Positions 47,685 through 57,819 of a stretch of DNA of 64,000 nucleotides are shown here, one piece after another. Origin of the DNA: Nemertoderma westbladi (lineage: Eukaryota; Xenacoelomorpha; Nemertodermatida; Nemertodermatidae). A program made the position numbers and the translations under genes. The notes under the pieces are model-generated. The model was not told the origin of the DNA and did not search any database. It saw nothing but the letters and a program-made list of their open reading frames with translations. The DNA is taken from positions 1-64,000 of the forward strand of contig JAUCBJ010007689.1 of NCBI GenBank assembly GCA_032718475.1, given 5' to 3'. The first letter of the stretch is position 1. Each line of letters opens with the position of its first letter.

Positions 47685-48403
47685 GGGTGCGGGTCGATTC
47701 GCATTCGCCCCTCGACCTATTCGCACCAAGTCTATTTGCCCCAGTAATATAATATACAGTATGTAATATAATAATGAATAGGGTCTATACTATAACTAAC
47801 TATCACTGTTCAAATATTTTTAGCTTATCTAGGTATCATTTTTTATCATTCTAATTCAAAAAATCGAATTATAACACTCGGACTCGATAATATGTAACAT
47901 AATTTACAAATTACAATTACGTGTACTATACAGCGTGACAGCTGTGTAGTATATTGCATACATAGTCTGACAGTAGCCTAGACATGCTAGATAAATATTT
48001 AAAATGTTTTAAATATTTATGAGTAGGCTAGCTACATGCTGACATGTTTATTGTTCAATAAACATATCAGCATGTAGCCAGCAGCCTGCTCATAAATATT
48101 TAAAACAATAAACATGTCAGCATGTCATAAGTCATTTTACATATGCTGTTCTGCAGTTCTGTAATTATGCCCAACAGTTTATTGTTGCTCACATCAACTC
48201 ACAATTGAATCATCAAATCCCTTGATCGTCATGCGGATGGGTTTTTCTAATAGTTTTGTACAAGCCATAAGCTGACAAGAATTAGTACCATATTAGTCCG
48301 ACTCAGAACATATTAAATAATTTATAATTATATGTGGCGAATTGACTGCCATATGTTCCTAAAATCTGGGGCGAATAGGTCGAGGGGCGAATAGACTCGC
48401 ACC
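47685..48403. mobile_element. TIR element of about 719 bp
   Basis: The left end, with GGGTGCGGGTC and CGCCCCTCGACCTATTCGC, and the right end, with GCGAATAGGTCGAGGGGCG and GACTCGCACCC, are inverted repeats of about 35-40 bp. The interior is AT-rich with a large palindrome and no ORF. Confidence 0.7.
48005..48105. repeat. Long palindrome within the TIR element
   Basis: TAAATATTTATGAG and CATGCTGACATGTTTATTG on the left are matched by inverted CAATAAACATATCAGCATG and CTCATAAATATTTA on the right. The arms are about 45 bp with a loop of a few bases near 48056. Confidence 0.85.
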
Positions 48404-48563
48404 CTTAAACTACCGGTACTTAAACTTGTTTAAAAAACCCAAAGGACCCAGAAAAACTAAACATAACATACTACCTAAATAAAGATGATGTGACCCATGG
48501 AAGATTAGAGCCATTTAATATATTATTTACAGTTGGCGGATCCGCGGATTCCACTTACGCGGT
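48404..48563. repeat. Right copy of the direct repeat flanking the TIR element
   Basis: Partner of 47498-47684, ending with a shared GGCGGATCCGCGGATTCCA-like stretch. Confidence 0.8.
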
Positions 48564-49910
48564 AAGGAGATGCTAGCGATCATCCTTGGCAAACATTGAC
48601 CAGTTTTATTCAAACATTAGTAAAAGTAATGAAGGTAGTGTTTTATTTAACATGCACTAAATCAGTATTCCTGATACAGCACTCCAGGCAGAATTATTTT
48701 GTAGGAGATGGACGGCTTGTCTTTTGTGAAGTTTATGCGGAAGCACACTTTCAGTTTTAACACAAAGCTGTCAATGTGATAATCTCATTATATCTGACTG
48801 GAATATTTTATGAACAATGTCATCTTAATTATCATTAACACATGCCTCATTGAATTCCTAAGTAACGAGACACAATAGGGAAATCATTGCTAATTTTCAA
48901 TTTTAACCCTTCAAATAATGGATATTTTGTTTTCTTTGAAATTAATTAGCTAAGGTGATTAAATCCTTTGTATTGGATAAATACTGAATATAGTCACGGA
49001 GTGTTAATGTAACGGCCCCTGGACAATTAAAAATGAGTTCGTTGGAAGTAATGCCTCTACTCCTGATAGCCTTGCTCTACTGACACCAAATGTATTGTTG
49101 GCTTGTGTAATTGTTTTGTTTGTGTGTTGTGTCTGTGTGAAGGGGCGAAGTTCGATTTTGTATGTTGATTGGTGGTGTTAAAATATTCTTAGCAATAATT
49201 GCACAACCAGTAGATTTTCCTATAAAAGTTTTCCAATATTTACAAAAAGATAATTAAGATTGGTGTTTGTATTCAATAGTTGTATATGGAGTTTGGTAAT
49301 CTTACGTTTCAATTATTATACCATAAAGAATAATATTATGCATAAACTGTCTGCGAGTCTGTCTGTCCAAGCTTGTTAAATCGACAAACGAGTACCAATT
49401 GGAGCTAATGATACATCTATCGAAGGCTCTCGTCCTCATCATGAGCACGTGAAACACCGCTACCTCAAGTCTAATTATATGTGTTGTGTGAATACGTATT
49501 TTGTGGTAAAGTTAGTCTATTTTGAGGTTGTTTTGGTCCAACAGATTAACTGGCAGCTGTTGTGGAAACAATGAGTTGCACCATCAAACTCTCTTATTCT
49601 AGATGAAACTTTGCACTTATTTGCAAAAATGTAGGCCTACCATCCGGCCTCGGCCGACTGTTTGCTTGCTTGATAGGTTACACAGGAAGTATATTCCTAT
49701 ACTTACTTAATAGTACTTATATGACGAAAAATAATTAGTTGATAAAAAAAGTATATAAACGAACCATTTACACTTAGCACAGATAATTTTGTTTTGAATC
49801 CATTTTTCGCCTTATATATCAAGTCGTTTCCTTATTATCACATGCATCAGAGAAACCTGGCAAATTTCATTGGTGCCTTAGCCCACAGATATAAAGTACT
49901 AGTCCTATTA
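48564..49910. other. Intergenic DNA, no gene
   Basis: No gene, RNA or element end is supported. GTAGGCCTAC occurs at 49631-49640. Confidence 0.45.
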
Positions 49911-49913
49911 GTG

Positions 49914-50214
49914 GGTTGTTGTTGTTGTTGTTGGTGTTTGTCTTGTTGTTAGTGTTGTTGTTGGTGTTGTTGTTATTGTTGGTGTTGTTGTTGGTGGTGT
50001 TGTTGTTGGTGTTGTTGTTATTGTTGGTGGTGTTGTTGTTGTTGGTGTTGTTGTTGGTGTTGTTGTGGGTGTTGTTGTTGGTGTAGATGTTGGCGATGTT
50101 GCTGGTGTTGTTGTTGGTGTGGTTGTTGTGGGTGTTGTTGTTGGTGTTGTTCTTGGTGTTGGTGTTGTTCTTGGTGTTGGTGTTGTTGTCGGTGTTGGTG
50201 TTGTTGTTGGTGTT
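49914..50214 (+). repeat. (GTT)n/(GGTGTT)n simple repeat
   Basis: About 300 bp of GTTGTTGTTGGTGTT-type low-complexity sequence. The Asn/Thr- and Gln/His-rich open frames on the minus strand are products of this repeat and are not genes. Confidence 0.95.
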
Positions 50215-50666
50215 GTCTCCTAAGTGTCCTGTTGGACACAAGACCCGAATATGCGACTTTTTCCGCAAGAGATATATATGAACAATTGAGGTCTATTGGG
50301 CACCTTTTATTTGTTATTGCTTTGTATCTGAAGCAACTTCAATTTTTGTACTGTTAACATTGATTGCGGGGTTTTGAAAAAGCTATTGCTAATAAAATTT
50401 ATCATTTTAGAATCTATTCACACAGCGCTGCCTAAAGAGTCTTTCACGTAAAATTCATCCAGTTTATATATCAAAAATAATTCATTTATCCTATGTTCAG
50501 AAAGCAGATTTCTCAATCACTTCAAAAATACGAATTAATGTAGCACTGTAATGTTAAAAGCTGTTATAGAAAATTCCGTTTGTGAATTTTTGCGGCGGTG
50601 ATCACCTTGTTAAAAATTCATGTAACTATAACGTCACATTATTGTACAAATTTAAACGGAAGTAAA
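50215..50666. other. AT-rich spacer before the Helitron-like cluster
   Basis: Nothing beyond AT-rich DNA is seen. Its right edge, AAGTAAA, is the apparent left flank of the whole cluster. Confidence 0.4.
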
Positions 50667-51489
50667 TTAGGAACCGAGAGGTTCATTACTGTAAGAATTG
50701 CTCGAGACTGGCTGGCTGACTGACTGACTGACTGACTGACTGACTGATCTACAGCCAAAACTACTCTAACGATTTTGATGAAATTTTCACAGCGGCTAGA
50801 TACCGCGATTCTAAGGTCCCTGGAATGTTCCGCTATTTTGTCCATGAGCCGTGGGCTCGAAAAATAGACATAAACGAAAAAACGCCATAGGCGCAATGAT
50901 AAAAACACCAGCTGGCACTCATGAAAAATGCATAGAGATGGCCTAGTAATGCTATTCTATAGGAATGGCCACCTAACAAGTAAATGCTTTCTCTGCCAAG
51001 TATTATCCTCACTCTACAACTCAGACAGTAAGCAAACAAAAGCTGTGGGATTCTAATGTATTACATCATAAGCTGATTGCTCTCCCAATAGCCCTCACAC
51101 ACTCACTGAATCCAATGAAATCGAATATCTATTAGCTTAATGCGAATAGCTGGTAAGCTGAATGCCATTTTAGTTATTGTGTACTGTTGACTGCAGAGTT
51201 GACTGCTATGTTGTATGTATTTAATTAAAATAATTTTCGTAGAGGGAAGTTAATTTGGGATTACTTTCTATCAGATGTAAGCAAAGCTGTTCAATGGGGT
51301 GGGTCATGGGACCCAAATATAGTACATTATGCATGGCAAACATTAATAAAATCATTCAGTCAACCTGGAGGGTATTTGCTTAGTTAACTCTACTGTGCGA
51401 AAAACGAATTTATAATGTTACCCATACTTCAGGTGAATGAATTTTTAGATATTTGTACTTCAGGCAAGGATTTCTGATATAATTAAAAT

Positions 51490-51865
51490 ACAAGACAGGG
51501 GCTTGTTTCGATATATGTAGTCGCGCCCTTCTAGCAGCACGTGAGATAATCAAATAATAGACACGATGTTTGACTTTGTCCCTTCGAGCAGCACGTGAGT
51601 TTTGCTTTGACCCTTCGATATATGTATTTGCGCCCTTCGAGCAGCACGTGAATTACATCAAATAATAGACACATTGTTTGACTTTGACCCTTCGAGCAGC
51701 ACGTGAGTTTTGCTTTGACCCTTCGATATATGTATTTGCGCCCTTCGAGCAGCACGTGAATTACATCAAATAATAGACACATTGTTTGACTTTGACCCTT
51801 CGAGCAGCACGTGAGTTTTGCTTTGACCCTTTGATATATGTATTTGCGCCCTTTGAGCAGCACGG
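51490..51865. repeat. 108-bp tandem repeat inside element 1
   Basis: About 3.3 copies of a 108-bp unit (for example TTTGCGCCC at 51627, 51735 and 51843), each holding CCCTTCGAGCAGCACGTGA twice. Because 108 is a multiple of three, the reverse strand stays open here, which explains the long open frame; I see no protein domain. Confidence 0.9.
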
Positions 51866-51879
51866 GGAGTCGACTCAGA

Positions 51880-52372
51880 CCGAGCCGAGCCAAGCCGAGC
51901 CGAGCCGAGCCGAGCCGAGCCGAGCCGAGCCGAGCCGAGCCGAGCCGAGCCGAGCCGAGCCGAGCCGAGCCGAGCCGAGCCGAGCCGAGCCGAGCCGAGA
52001 CGAGCTGAGCCGAGCCGAGCCGAGCCGAGCCGAGCCGAGCCGAGCCGAGCCGAGCCGAGCCGAGCCGAGCCGAGCCGAGCCGAGCCGAGCCGAGCCGAGC
52101 CGAGCCGAGCCGAGCCGAGCCGAGCCGAACCGAGCCGAGCCGAGCCGAGCCGAGCCGAGCCGAGCCGAGCCGAGCCGAGCCGAGCCCAGCCGAGCCGAGC
52201 CGAGCCGAGCCGAGCCGAGCCGAGCCGAGCCGAGCCGAGCCGAGCCCAGCCCAGCCGAGCCGAGCCCAGCCGAGCCGAACCGAGCCGAGCCGAACCGAAC
52301 CGAACCGAACCGAGCCGAGCCGAGCCGAGCCGAGCCAAGCCGAGCCGAGCCGAGCCGAGCCGAGCCGAGCCA
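51880..52372. repeat. (CCGAG)n pentamer array, nearly pure
   Basis: About 98 pentamers with a few C/A substitutions concentrated in the right third. The Arg/Ala/Glu/Pro/Ser and Gly/Ser/Ala/Arg/Leu open frames on both strands are artefacts of the pentamer. Confidence 0.98.
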
Positions 52373-52488
52373 ATCAAGCCAAGTCGAACTTAATCGTGCC
52401 CAATCGTGCAAGACCGAGCCGAGCTCGTTGTCTCTTTTATTTGAAATAAAAAGTCGGTTCCTTATTGGGCCGAAAGGCCCGTCACTAG

Positions 52489-52533
52489 TACATTGTGGTC
52501 ATAGAAATTTATGTTGTCGATACAGTAAAATAA
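52489..52533. other. 45-bp spacer between elements 1 and 2
   Basis: Unique sequence separating the 3' CTAG of element 1 from the TTAG of element 2. It is the only non-zero gap between neighbours in the cluster apart from the 19-bp partial end at 56292. Confidence 0.6.
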
Positions 52534-52847
52534 TTAGCAAGTCGTAGGACTTGATTACTGTAAGAATTGTTGGCTGACTGGCTGGCTGGCTGACTGGCTG
52601 GCTGATCTACAGCCAAAACTACTCTAACGATTTTGATGAAATTTTCACAGCATCTAGATACCGCGATTCTAAGGTCCCTGGAATGATCGGCTACTCCGTC
52701 CATAGCCTCTGGGCTCGAAAAATAGAGATAAACGAAAAAACGCCATAGGCACAATGGTAAAATAACACCAATGACAGCTTGTTGATGTAATTTACATTTG
52801 ATTGATGACTTCCGACTTGCTTAACGGCGTCTTGACGCCGTCTCTAG
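52534..52847 (+). mobile_element. Helitron-like element 2, short, with divergent ends
   Basis: Only 314 bp. The internal block (ATTACTGTAAGAATTG to the CGCCATAGGC region) matches the other elements, but the ends differ. The left hairpin is CAAGTC-GTAG-GACTTG; the right end carries CGACTTGC (inverse of the left GCAAGTCG), then a terminal hairpin CGGCGT-CTTG-ACGCCG and TCTCTAG. The spacing of each part equals that in the other family. The (CTGG)n run replaces (GACT)n in part. Confidence 0.65.
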
Positions 52848-54799
52848 TTAGGAACCGAGAGGTTCATTACTGTAAGAATTGTTTGCTGATTGATTGATTG
52901 ACTGGCTAATCTACAGCCAAAACTACTCTAACGATTTTGATGAAATTTTCACAGCGGCTAGATACCGCGATTCTAAGGTCCCTGGTATGTTCCGCTATTT
53001 CGTCCATGAGCCGTGGGCTCGAAAAATAGACATAAACGAAAAAACGCCATAGGCGCAATGATAAAAACACCAGCTGGCACTCATGAAAAAATGGATAGAG
53101 ATGGCCTATAGTAATGCTATTCTATAGGAATGGCCACCTAACAAGGAAATGCTTTCTCTGCCAAGTATTATCCTCACTCTACAACTCAAACAGTAAGCAA
53201 ACAAAAGCCGTGGGATTCTAATGTATTACATCATAAGCTGATTGCTCTCCCAATAGCCCTCACACACTCACTGAATCCAATGAAATCGAATATCTATTAG
53301 CTTAATGCGAATAGCTGGTAAGCTGAATGCCATTTTAGTTATTGTGTAGGCCTACTACTGTTGACTGTAGAGTAGACTGCTATGTTGCATGTATTTAATT
53401 AAAATAATTTTCGTAGAGGGAAGTTAATTTGGGATTACTCTCTATCAGATGTAAGCAAAGCTGTTCAATGGGGTGGGTCATGGGACCCAAATATAGCACA
53501 TTATGCATGGCAACGATTTCTGATATAATTAAAATACAAATTGATTTATTTTTATTTTTATTTTATATCTATTTTATTGATAAAATAATAATATGATTTT
53601 ACCGATTTTCATTTACCCCGTTGGGGAGTGTATATTATTATATTATTATTAAAATACAAGACAGGGGCTTGTTTCGATATATGTAGTTGCGCCCTTCGAG
53701 CAGCACGTGAGTTAATCAAATATTAGACACAATGTTTGACTTTGTCCCTTCTAGCAGCACGTGAGTTTTGCTTTGACCCTTGATATATGATGTTGCGCCC
53801 TTCGAGCAGCACGTGAGTTACATCAAATAATAGACACACTGTTTGACTTTGTCCCTTCGAGCAGCATGTGAGTTTGGCTTTGACCCTTCCAGCAGCGTGT
53901 GTCAATCGAGCCGAATCATACTGATCGAGCCGAATAGAACCAATCGAGGCGATCAAGCCGAGTCGAGCCCAATCGAGCCGAGTCAAGCCGGGCGGAGCCG
54001 AGTTAAGCCCAATCAAGCCTAGTCAAGCCGGACTGAGGCGAGGCAAGCCCAATCGAGTCGAGTCGAGCCCAATAGAGCCGAGTCGAGCCCAATCAATCCT
54101 AGTCAAGCCTAATTGAGCCGGACCGAGCCAAGTCGAGCCCAATCGAGCCAGACTGAGCCAAGTTGAGATAAATCGAGCCGAGTCAAGCCCAATCAATCCC
54201 AACCGAGCCGAGTCGAGCGGATTGAGCCCAATTGAGCCAAGTCTAGCCAGACCGAGCCGAGTCGAACCCAATCGAGCCGATTGAGCCGAATCGAACTGAG
54301 TCGACTCAGACCGAGCCGAGCCGAGCCCAATTGAGCCGTGTCACGCCAAATTGAGCCGGACTGAGTCGAGTCGAGCCCAATCAAGCCGAGTCGAGCCCAA
54401 TCGAATCGAGTCGAGCCCAATAGAGCAGAGTTGAGCTCAATCAAGACTAAGTCGAGCCCAATCGAGCCGGACTGAGCCAAGTTGAGCCAAATCAAGCCGA
54501 GTCAAGCCCAATCAATCCCAATCGAGCCGATTCGAGCCAAATTGAGCCGAGTCGAGCCCAATCGAGCCAATTCGAGCCGGACCGAGCTGAGTCGAACCCA
54601 ATCAAGCCGATTGAGCCGAATCGAGATGTGTCAAGTCGAGCCCAATCAAGCCGAGTCTAGCCCAATCGAACCAAACCGAGCCGATCAAGCCAAGTCGATC
54701 TGAATCGAGCCCAATCGTGCCAGACCGAGCCGAGCTCATTGTCTCTTTTATTTGAAATAAAAAGTCGGTTCCTTATCGGGCCGCTAGGCCCGTCACTAG
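52848..54799 (+). mobile_element. Helitron-like element 3 (type A payload, diverged array)
   Basis: TTAGGAACCGAGAGGTTC left end directly abutting element 2; right end CGGGCC-GCTA-GGCCCG followed by TCACTAG. The internal part matches element 1 up to about 53515. It then has a shortened 108-bp repeat region with an AT-rich insertion (about 53530-53650), and a long degenerate pentamer array at about 53905-54735. Confidence 0.65.
53905..54735. repeat. Degenerate GAGCC-type array
   Basis: About 830 bp in which five-base units such as GAGCC, CAATC, GAGTC and CAAGC alternate. Words like GAGTCGAGCCCAATCGAGCC recur. It is the aged or differently homogenised counterpart of the pure arrays in elements 1 and 5. 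Confidence 0.9.
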
Positions 54800-56291
54800 T
54801 TAGGAACCGAGAGGTTCATTACTGTAAGAATTGTTAGCTGACTGGCTGACTGACTGGCTGGCTGACTGATCTACAGCCAAAACTACTCTAACGATTTTGA
54901 TGAAATTTTCACAGCGGCTGGATACCGCGATTCTAAGGTCCCTGGTATGTTCCGCTATTTCGTCCATGAGCCGTGGGCTCGAAAAATAGACATAAACGAA
55001 AAAACGCCATAGGCGCAATGGTAAAATAACACCAATAACAGCTGGTGTCGTGATGAAAAATGGCTTATGTAATGGATTTCTACACAAGGCTTAGTATAAA
55101 TCGATGAGGTTGCCAAGATTATTGTACTTAGTACACCCATACTGTTTGTTTAGGCCCTAGGACACTCTGTCAAAGCAAATATTAACTGGTTGGTTTAGTT
55201 TGAAATCTATTATTGCCTCAGCTGAATTACTCTTCCCAATGCGCACTCTATGGGAATATCTCCCTCTGCTAAAGTAAGCTGAATGACTTAAGTACACAGT
55301 GAGTTGGCTACATTAATGTCAACATTATTGCAAAATGTTTTATTGTTGGACTCTCTGTCAGTCTCCCCTTCAGAACATTGTATAGGGAATATACTTTAGT
55401 TTACTCTACTGTGCCATTCAGCTGAATGGATTTGAGCGATTGCCAAGTTACAGAGTTGGATCATTCTCTGACCATAGGCAAAGACATCAAATCTTTTTAA
55501 GAATATACTTTTTCCATGTTTTTTTTTCTGACCAAAAATTTCAAAAAAATTTTTTCGTAGCCAGTACTGCCAATCGATTCGCCATCAAAAATAACGCAAA
55601 AAATTTTTTTTGCAAAATTTTAAATTACTGTAAATTTTTGGCGACTGGGGGGGGTCAATTTTTTTCGATCCGCTATAACTCCGGAACGCTTTGTCCAAAT
55701 TCGATGGGGTTTTCATTTTTCAATTTAATTCGATGTCCTCTTTCAGCCTATCCATGTTTCGAAACCCCAAACAGCGCCGTTCAAAAATTATTTTTTTCTA
55801 GTTCTAGAATTTTACAAATTTCAAAAAAGTTGCAGTATTTTATTAACGCCTTTACGGAATTCGATAGCGTTTTCGATTTTTATATTAAACGCAATATCCT
55901 GAATCTCACTAGCCTAGTTTCGCGTCACCAATGCCAAGATTTCATACTTTTTGAGGAAAATTTTTCTAGAATAATTTTTATTTAATTACATTTATCGCGA
56001 TTTCTTATTACTGATTGCACATGAATTGATGGAGTTTTCAATTTATTAACTAAACACGATATCGCGCATCGCACCAGCGTGGTTTCGAAATTCCAAAACG
56101 AGGTCTTCACTAGTTGCAGGTCGATTTTGTTCTAGAATTGAGCAACTAATAATGGATCGAATTTATTAATAATTATTGTATGAAATATGATTGTATTTTT
56201 AGATAATTATTAGTTCTATACTAATTCTCGTTGTCTCTTTTATTTAAAATAAAAAGTCGGTTCCTTATCGGGCCGCTAGGCCCGTCACTAG
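54800..56291 (+). mobile_element. Helitron-like element 4 (type D payload)
   Basis: Same left end and conserved first 230 bp, and the same right end (TCGGTTCC, CGGGCC-GCTA-GGCCCG, TCACTAG), but a different interior. It has no pentamer array; instead it has AT-rich DNA with ATCCGCTATAACTCCGGAAC. A 181-codon open frame (55440-55985) is not conserved intact in the sister copy at 57820-59462, so it is probably non-coding. Confidence 0.65.
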
Positions 56292-56310
56292 TTAGGAACC
56301 GAGAGGTTCA
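56292..56310 (+). repeat. Extra 19-bp copy of the Helitron-like left hairpin
   Basis: TTAGGAACCGAGAGGTTCA occurs here and again immediately as the start of element 5. It is a duplicated terminal hairpin at the junction of elements 4 and 5. Confidence 0.85.
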
Positions 56311-56359
56311 TTAGGAACCGAGAGGTTCATTACTGTAAGAATTGCTCGTGGCTGGCTGA

Positions 56360-56390
<31 letters not shown>

Positions 56391-57819
56391 ACTGACTGAT
56401 CTACAGCCAAAACTACTCTAACGATTTTGATGAAATTTTCACAGCGGCTAGATACCGCGATTCTAAGGTCCCTGGTATGTTCCGCTATTTCGTCCATGAG
56501 CCGTGGGCTCGAAAAATAGACATAAACGAAAAAACGCCATAGGCGCAATGATAAAAACACCAGCTGGCTCTCATGAAAAATGGATAGAGATAGCCTAGTA
56601 ATGCTATTCTATAGGAATGGCCACCTAACAAAGAAATGCTTTCTCTGCCAAGTATTATCCTCACTCTACAACTCAGACAGTAAGCAAACAAAAGCCGTGC
56701 ATTCTAATGTATTACATCATAAGCTGATTGCTCTCCCAATAGCCCTCACACACTCGCTGAATCCAATGAAATCGAATATCTATTAGCTTAATGCGAATAG
56801 CTGTTAAGCTGAATGCCATTTTAGTTATTGTGTACTGTTGATTGCAGAGTTGACTGCTATGTTGTATGTATTTAATTAAAATAATTTTCGTAGAGGGAAG
56901 TTAATTTGGGATTACTTTCTATCAGATGTAAGCAAAGCTGTTCAATGGGGTGGGTCATGGGACCCAAATATAGTACATTATGCATGGCAAACATTAATAA
57001 AATCATTCAGTCAACCTGGAGGGTATTTGCTTAGTTAACTCTACTGTGCGAAAAACGAATTTATAATGTTACCCATACTTCAGGTGAATTAATTTTTAGA
57101 TATTTGTACTGAAGGCAAGGATTTCTGATATAATTAAAATACAAGACAGGGGCTTGTTTCGATATATGTAGTTGCGCCCTTCTAGCAGCACGTGAGATAA
57201 TCAAATAATAGACACGATGTTTGACTTTGTCCCTTCGAGCAGCACGTGAGTTTTGCTTTGACCCTTCGATATATGTATTTGCGCCCTTCGAGCAGCACGT
57301 GAATTACATCAAATAATAGACACATTGTTTGACTTTGACCCTTCGAGCAGCACGTGAGTTTTGCTTTGACCCTTCGATATATGTATTTGCGCCCTTCGAG
57401 CAGCACGTGAATTACATCAAATAATAGACACATTGTTTGACTTTGACCCTTCGAGCAGCACGTGAGTTTTGCTTTGACCCTTTGATATATGTATTTGCGC
57501 CCTTTGAGCAGCACGGGGAGTCGACTCAGACCGAGCCGAGCCGAGCCGAGCCGAGCCGAGCCGAGCCGAGCCGAGCCGAGCCGAGCCGAGCCGAGCCGAG
57601 CCGAGCCGAGCCGAGCCGAGCCGAGCCGAGCCGAGCCGAGCCGAGCCGAGCCGAGCCGAGCCGAGCCGAGCCGAGCCGAGCCGAGCCGAGCCGAGCCGAG
57701 CCGATCAAGCCAAGTCGAACTTAATCGTGCCCAATCGTGCAAGACCGAGCCGAGCTCGTTGTCTCTTTTATTTGAAATAAAAAGTCGGTTCCTTATCGGG
57801 CCGCTAGGCCCGTCACTAG
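56311..57819 (+). mobile_element. Helitron-like element 5 (type A payload)
   Basis: Near-identical to element 1 over most of its length (compare 56815-57530 with 51170-51880), but the (CCGAG)n array is only about 174 bp (57531-57704). Right end with TCGGTTCC, CGGGCC-GCTA-GGCCCG and TCACTAG. Confidence 0.65.
57531..57704. repeat. (CCGAG)n pentamer array, pure
   Basis: About 35 perfect pentamers. It is the same locus within the element as 51880-52372 but one third the length and without substitutions. Confidence 0.98.

Larger units (their letters stand above)
50667..52488 (+). mobile_element. Helitron-like element 1 (type A payload)
   Basis: The left end TTAG is followed by a hairpin (GAACC-GAGA-GGTTC) and ATTACTGTAAGAATTG, then a (GACT)n run and a conserved block of about 200 bp. 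The right end has CGGTTCC (inverse of the left GGAACCG), then a terminal hairpin GGGCC-GAAA-GGCCC and GTCACTAG. The next base is T. This plan (no long TIRs, no target duplication, terminal hairpin, CTRR-type 3' end, short subterminal inverted match) fits Helitron/Helentron-type rolling-circle transposons. There is no Rep-helicase, so it would be non-autonomous. The payload has 108-bp repeats and a (CCGAG)n array. Confidence 0.65.

Noticed and set aside
49867-50268. Asn/Thr-rich protein on the minus strand
   Set aside because: Produced by the (GTT)n/(GGTGTT)n simple repeat; no unique sequence of coding character flanks it.
50667-50908. Minus-strand peptide of about 80 residues shared by all six Helitron-like elements as a real protein
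   Set aside because: It includes the variable (GACT)n tract and spans the conserved left block; conservation is explained by the DNA element end, and no start or expression signal supports it.
51531-52547. Long open frames on both strands rich in Ala/Arg/Leu/Gly/Ser or Arg/Ala/Glu/Pro/Ser
   Set aside because: They are translations of a (CCGAG)n array and of 108-bp repeats; both strands and several frames are open at once.
55440-55985. 181-codon gene inside Helitron-like element 4
   Set aside because: The sister element (57820-59462) has the same DNA with the frame broken, and the peptide has no recognisable domain.
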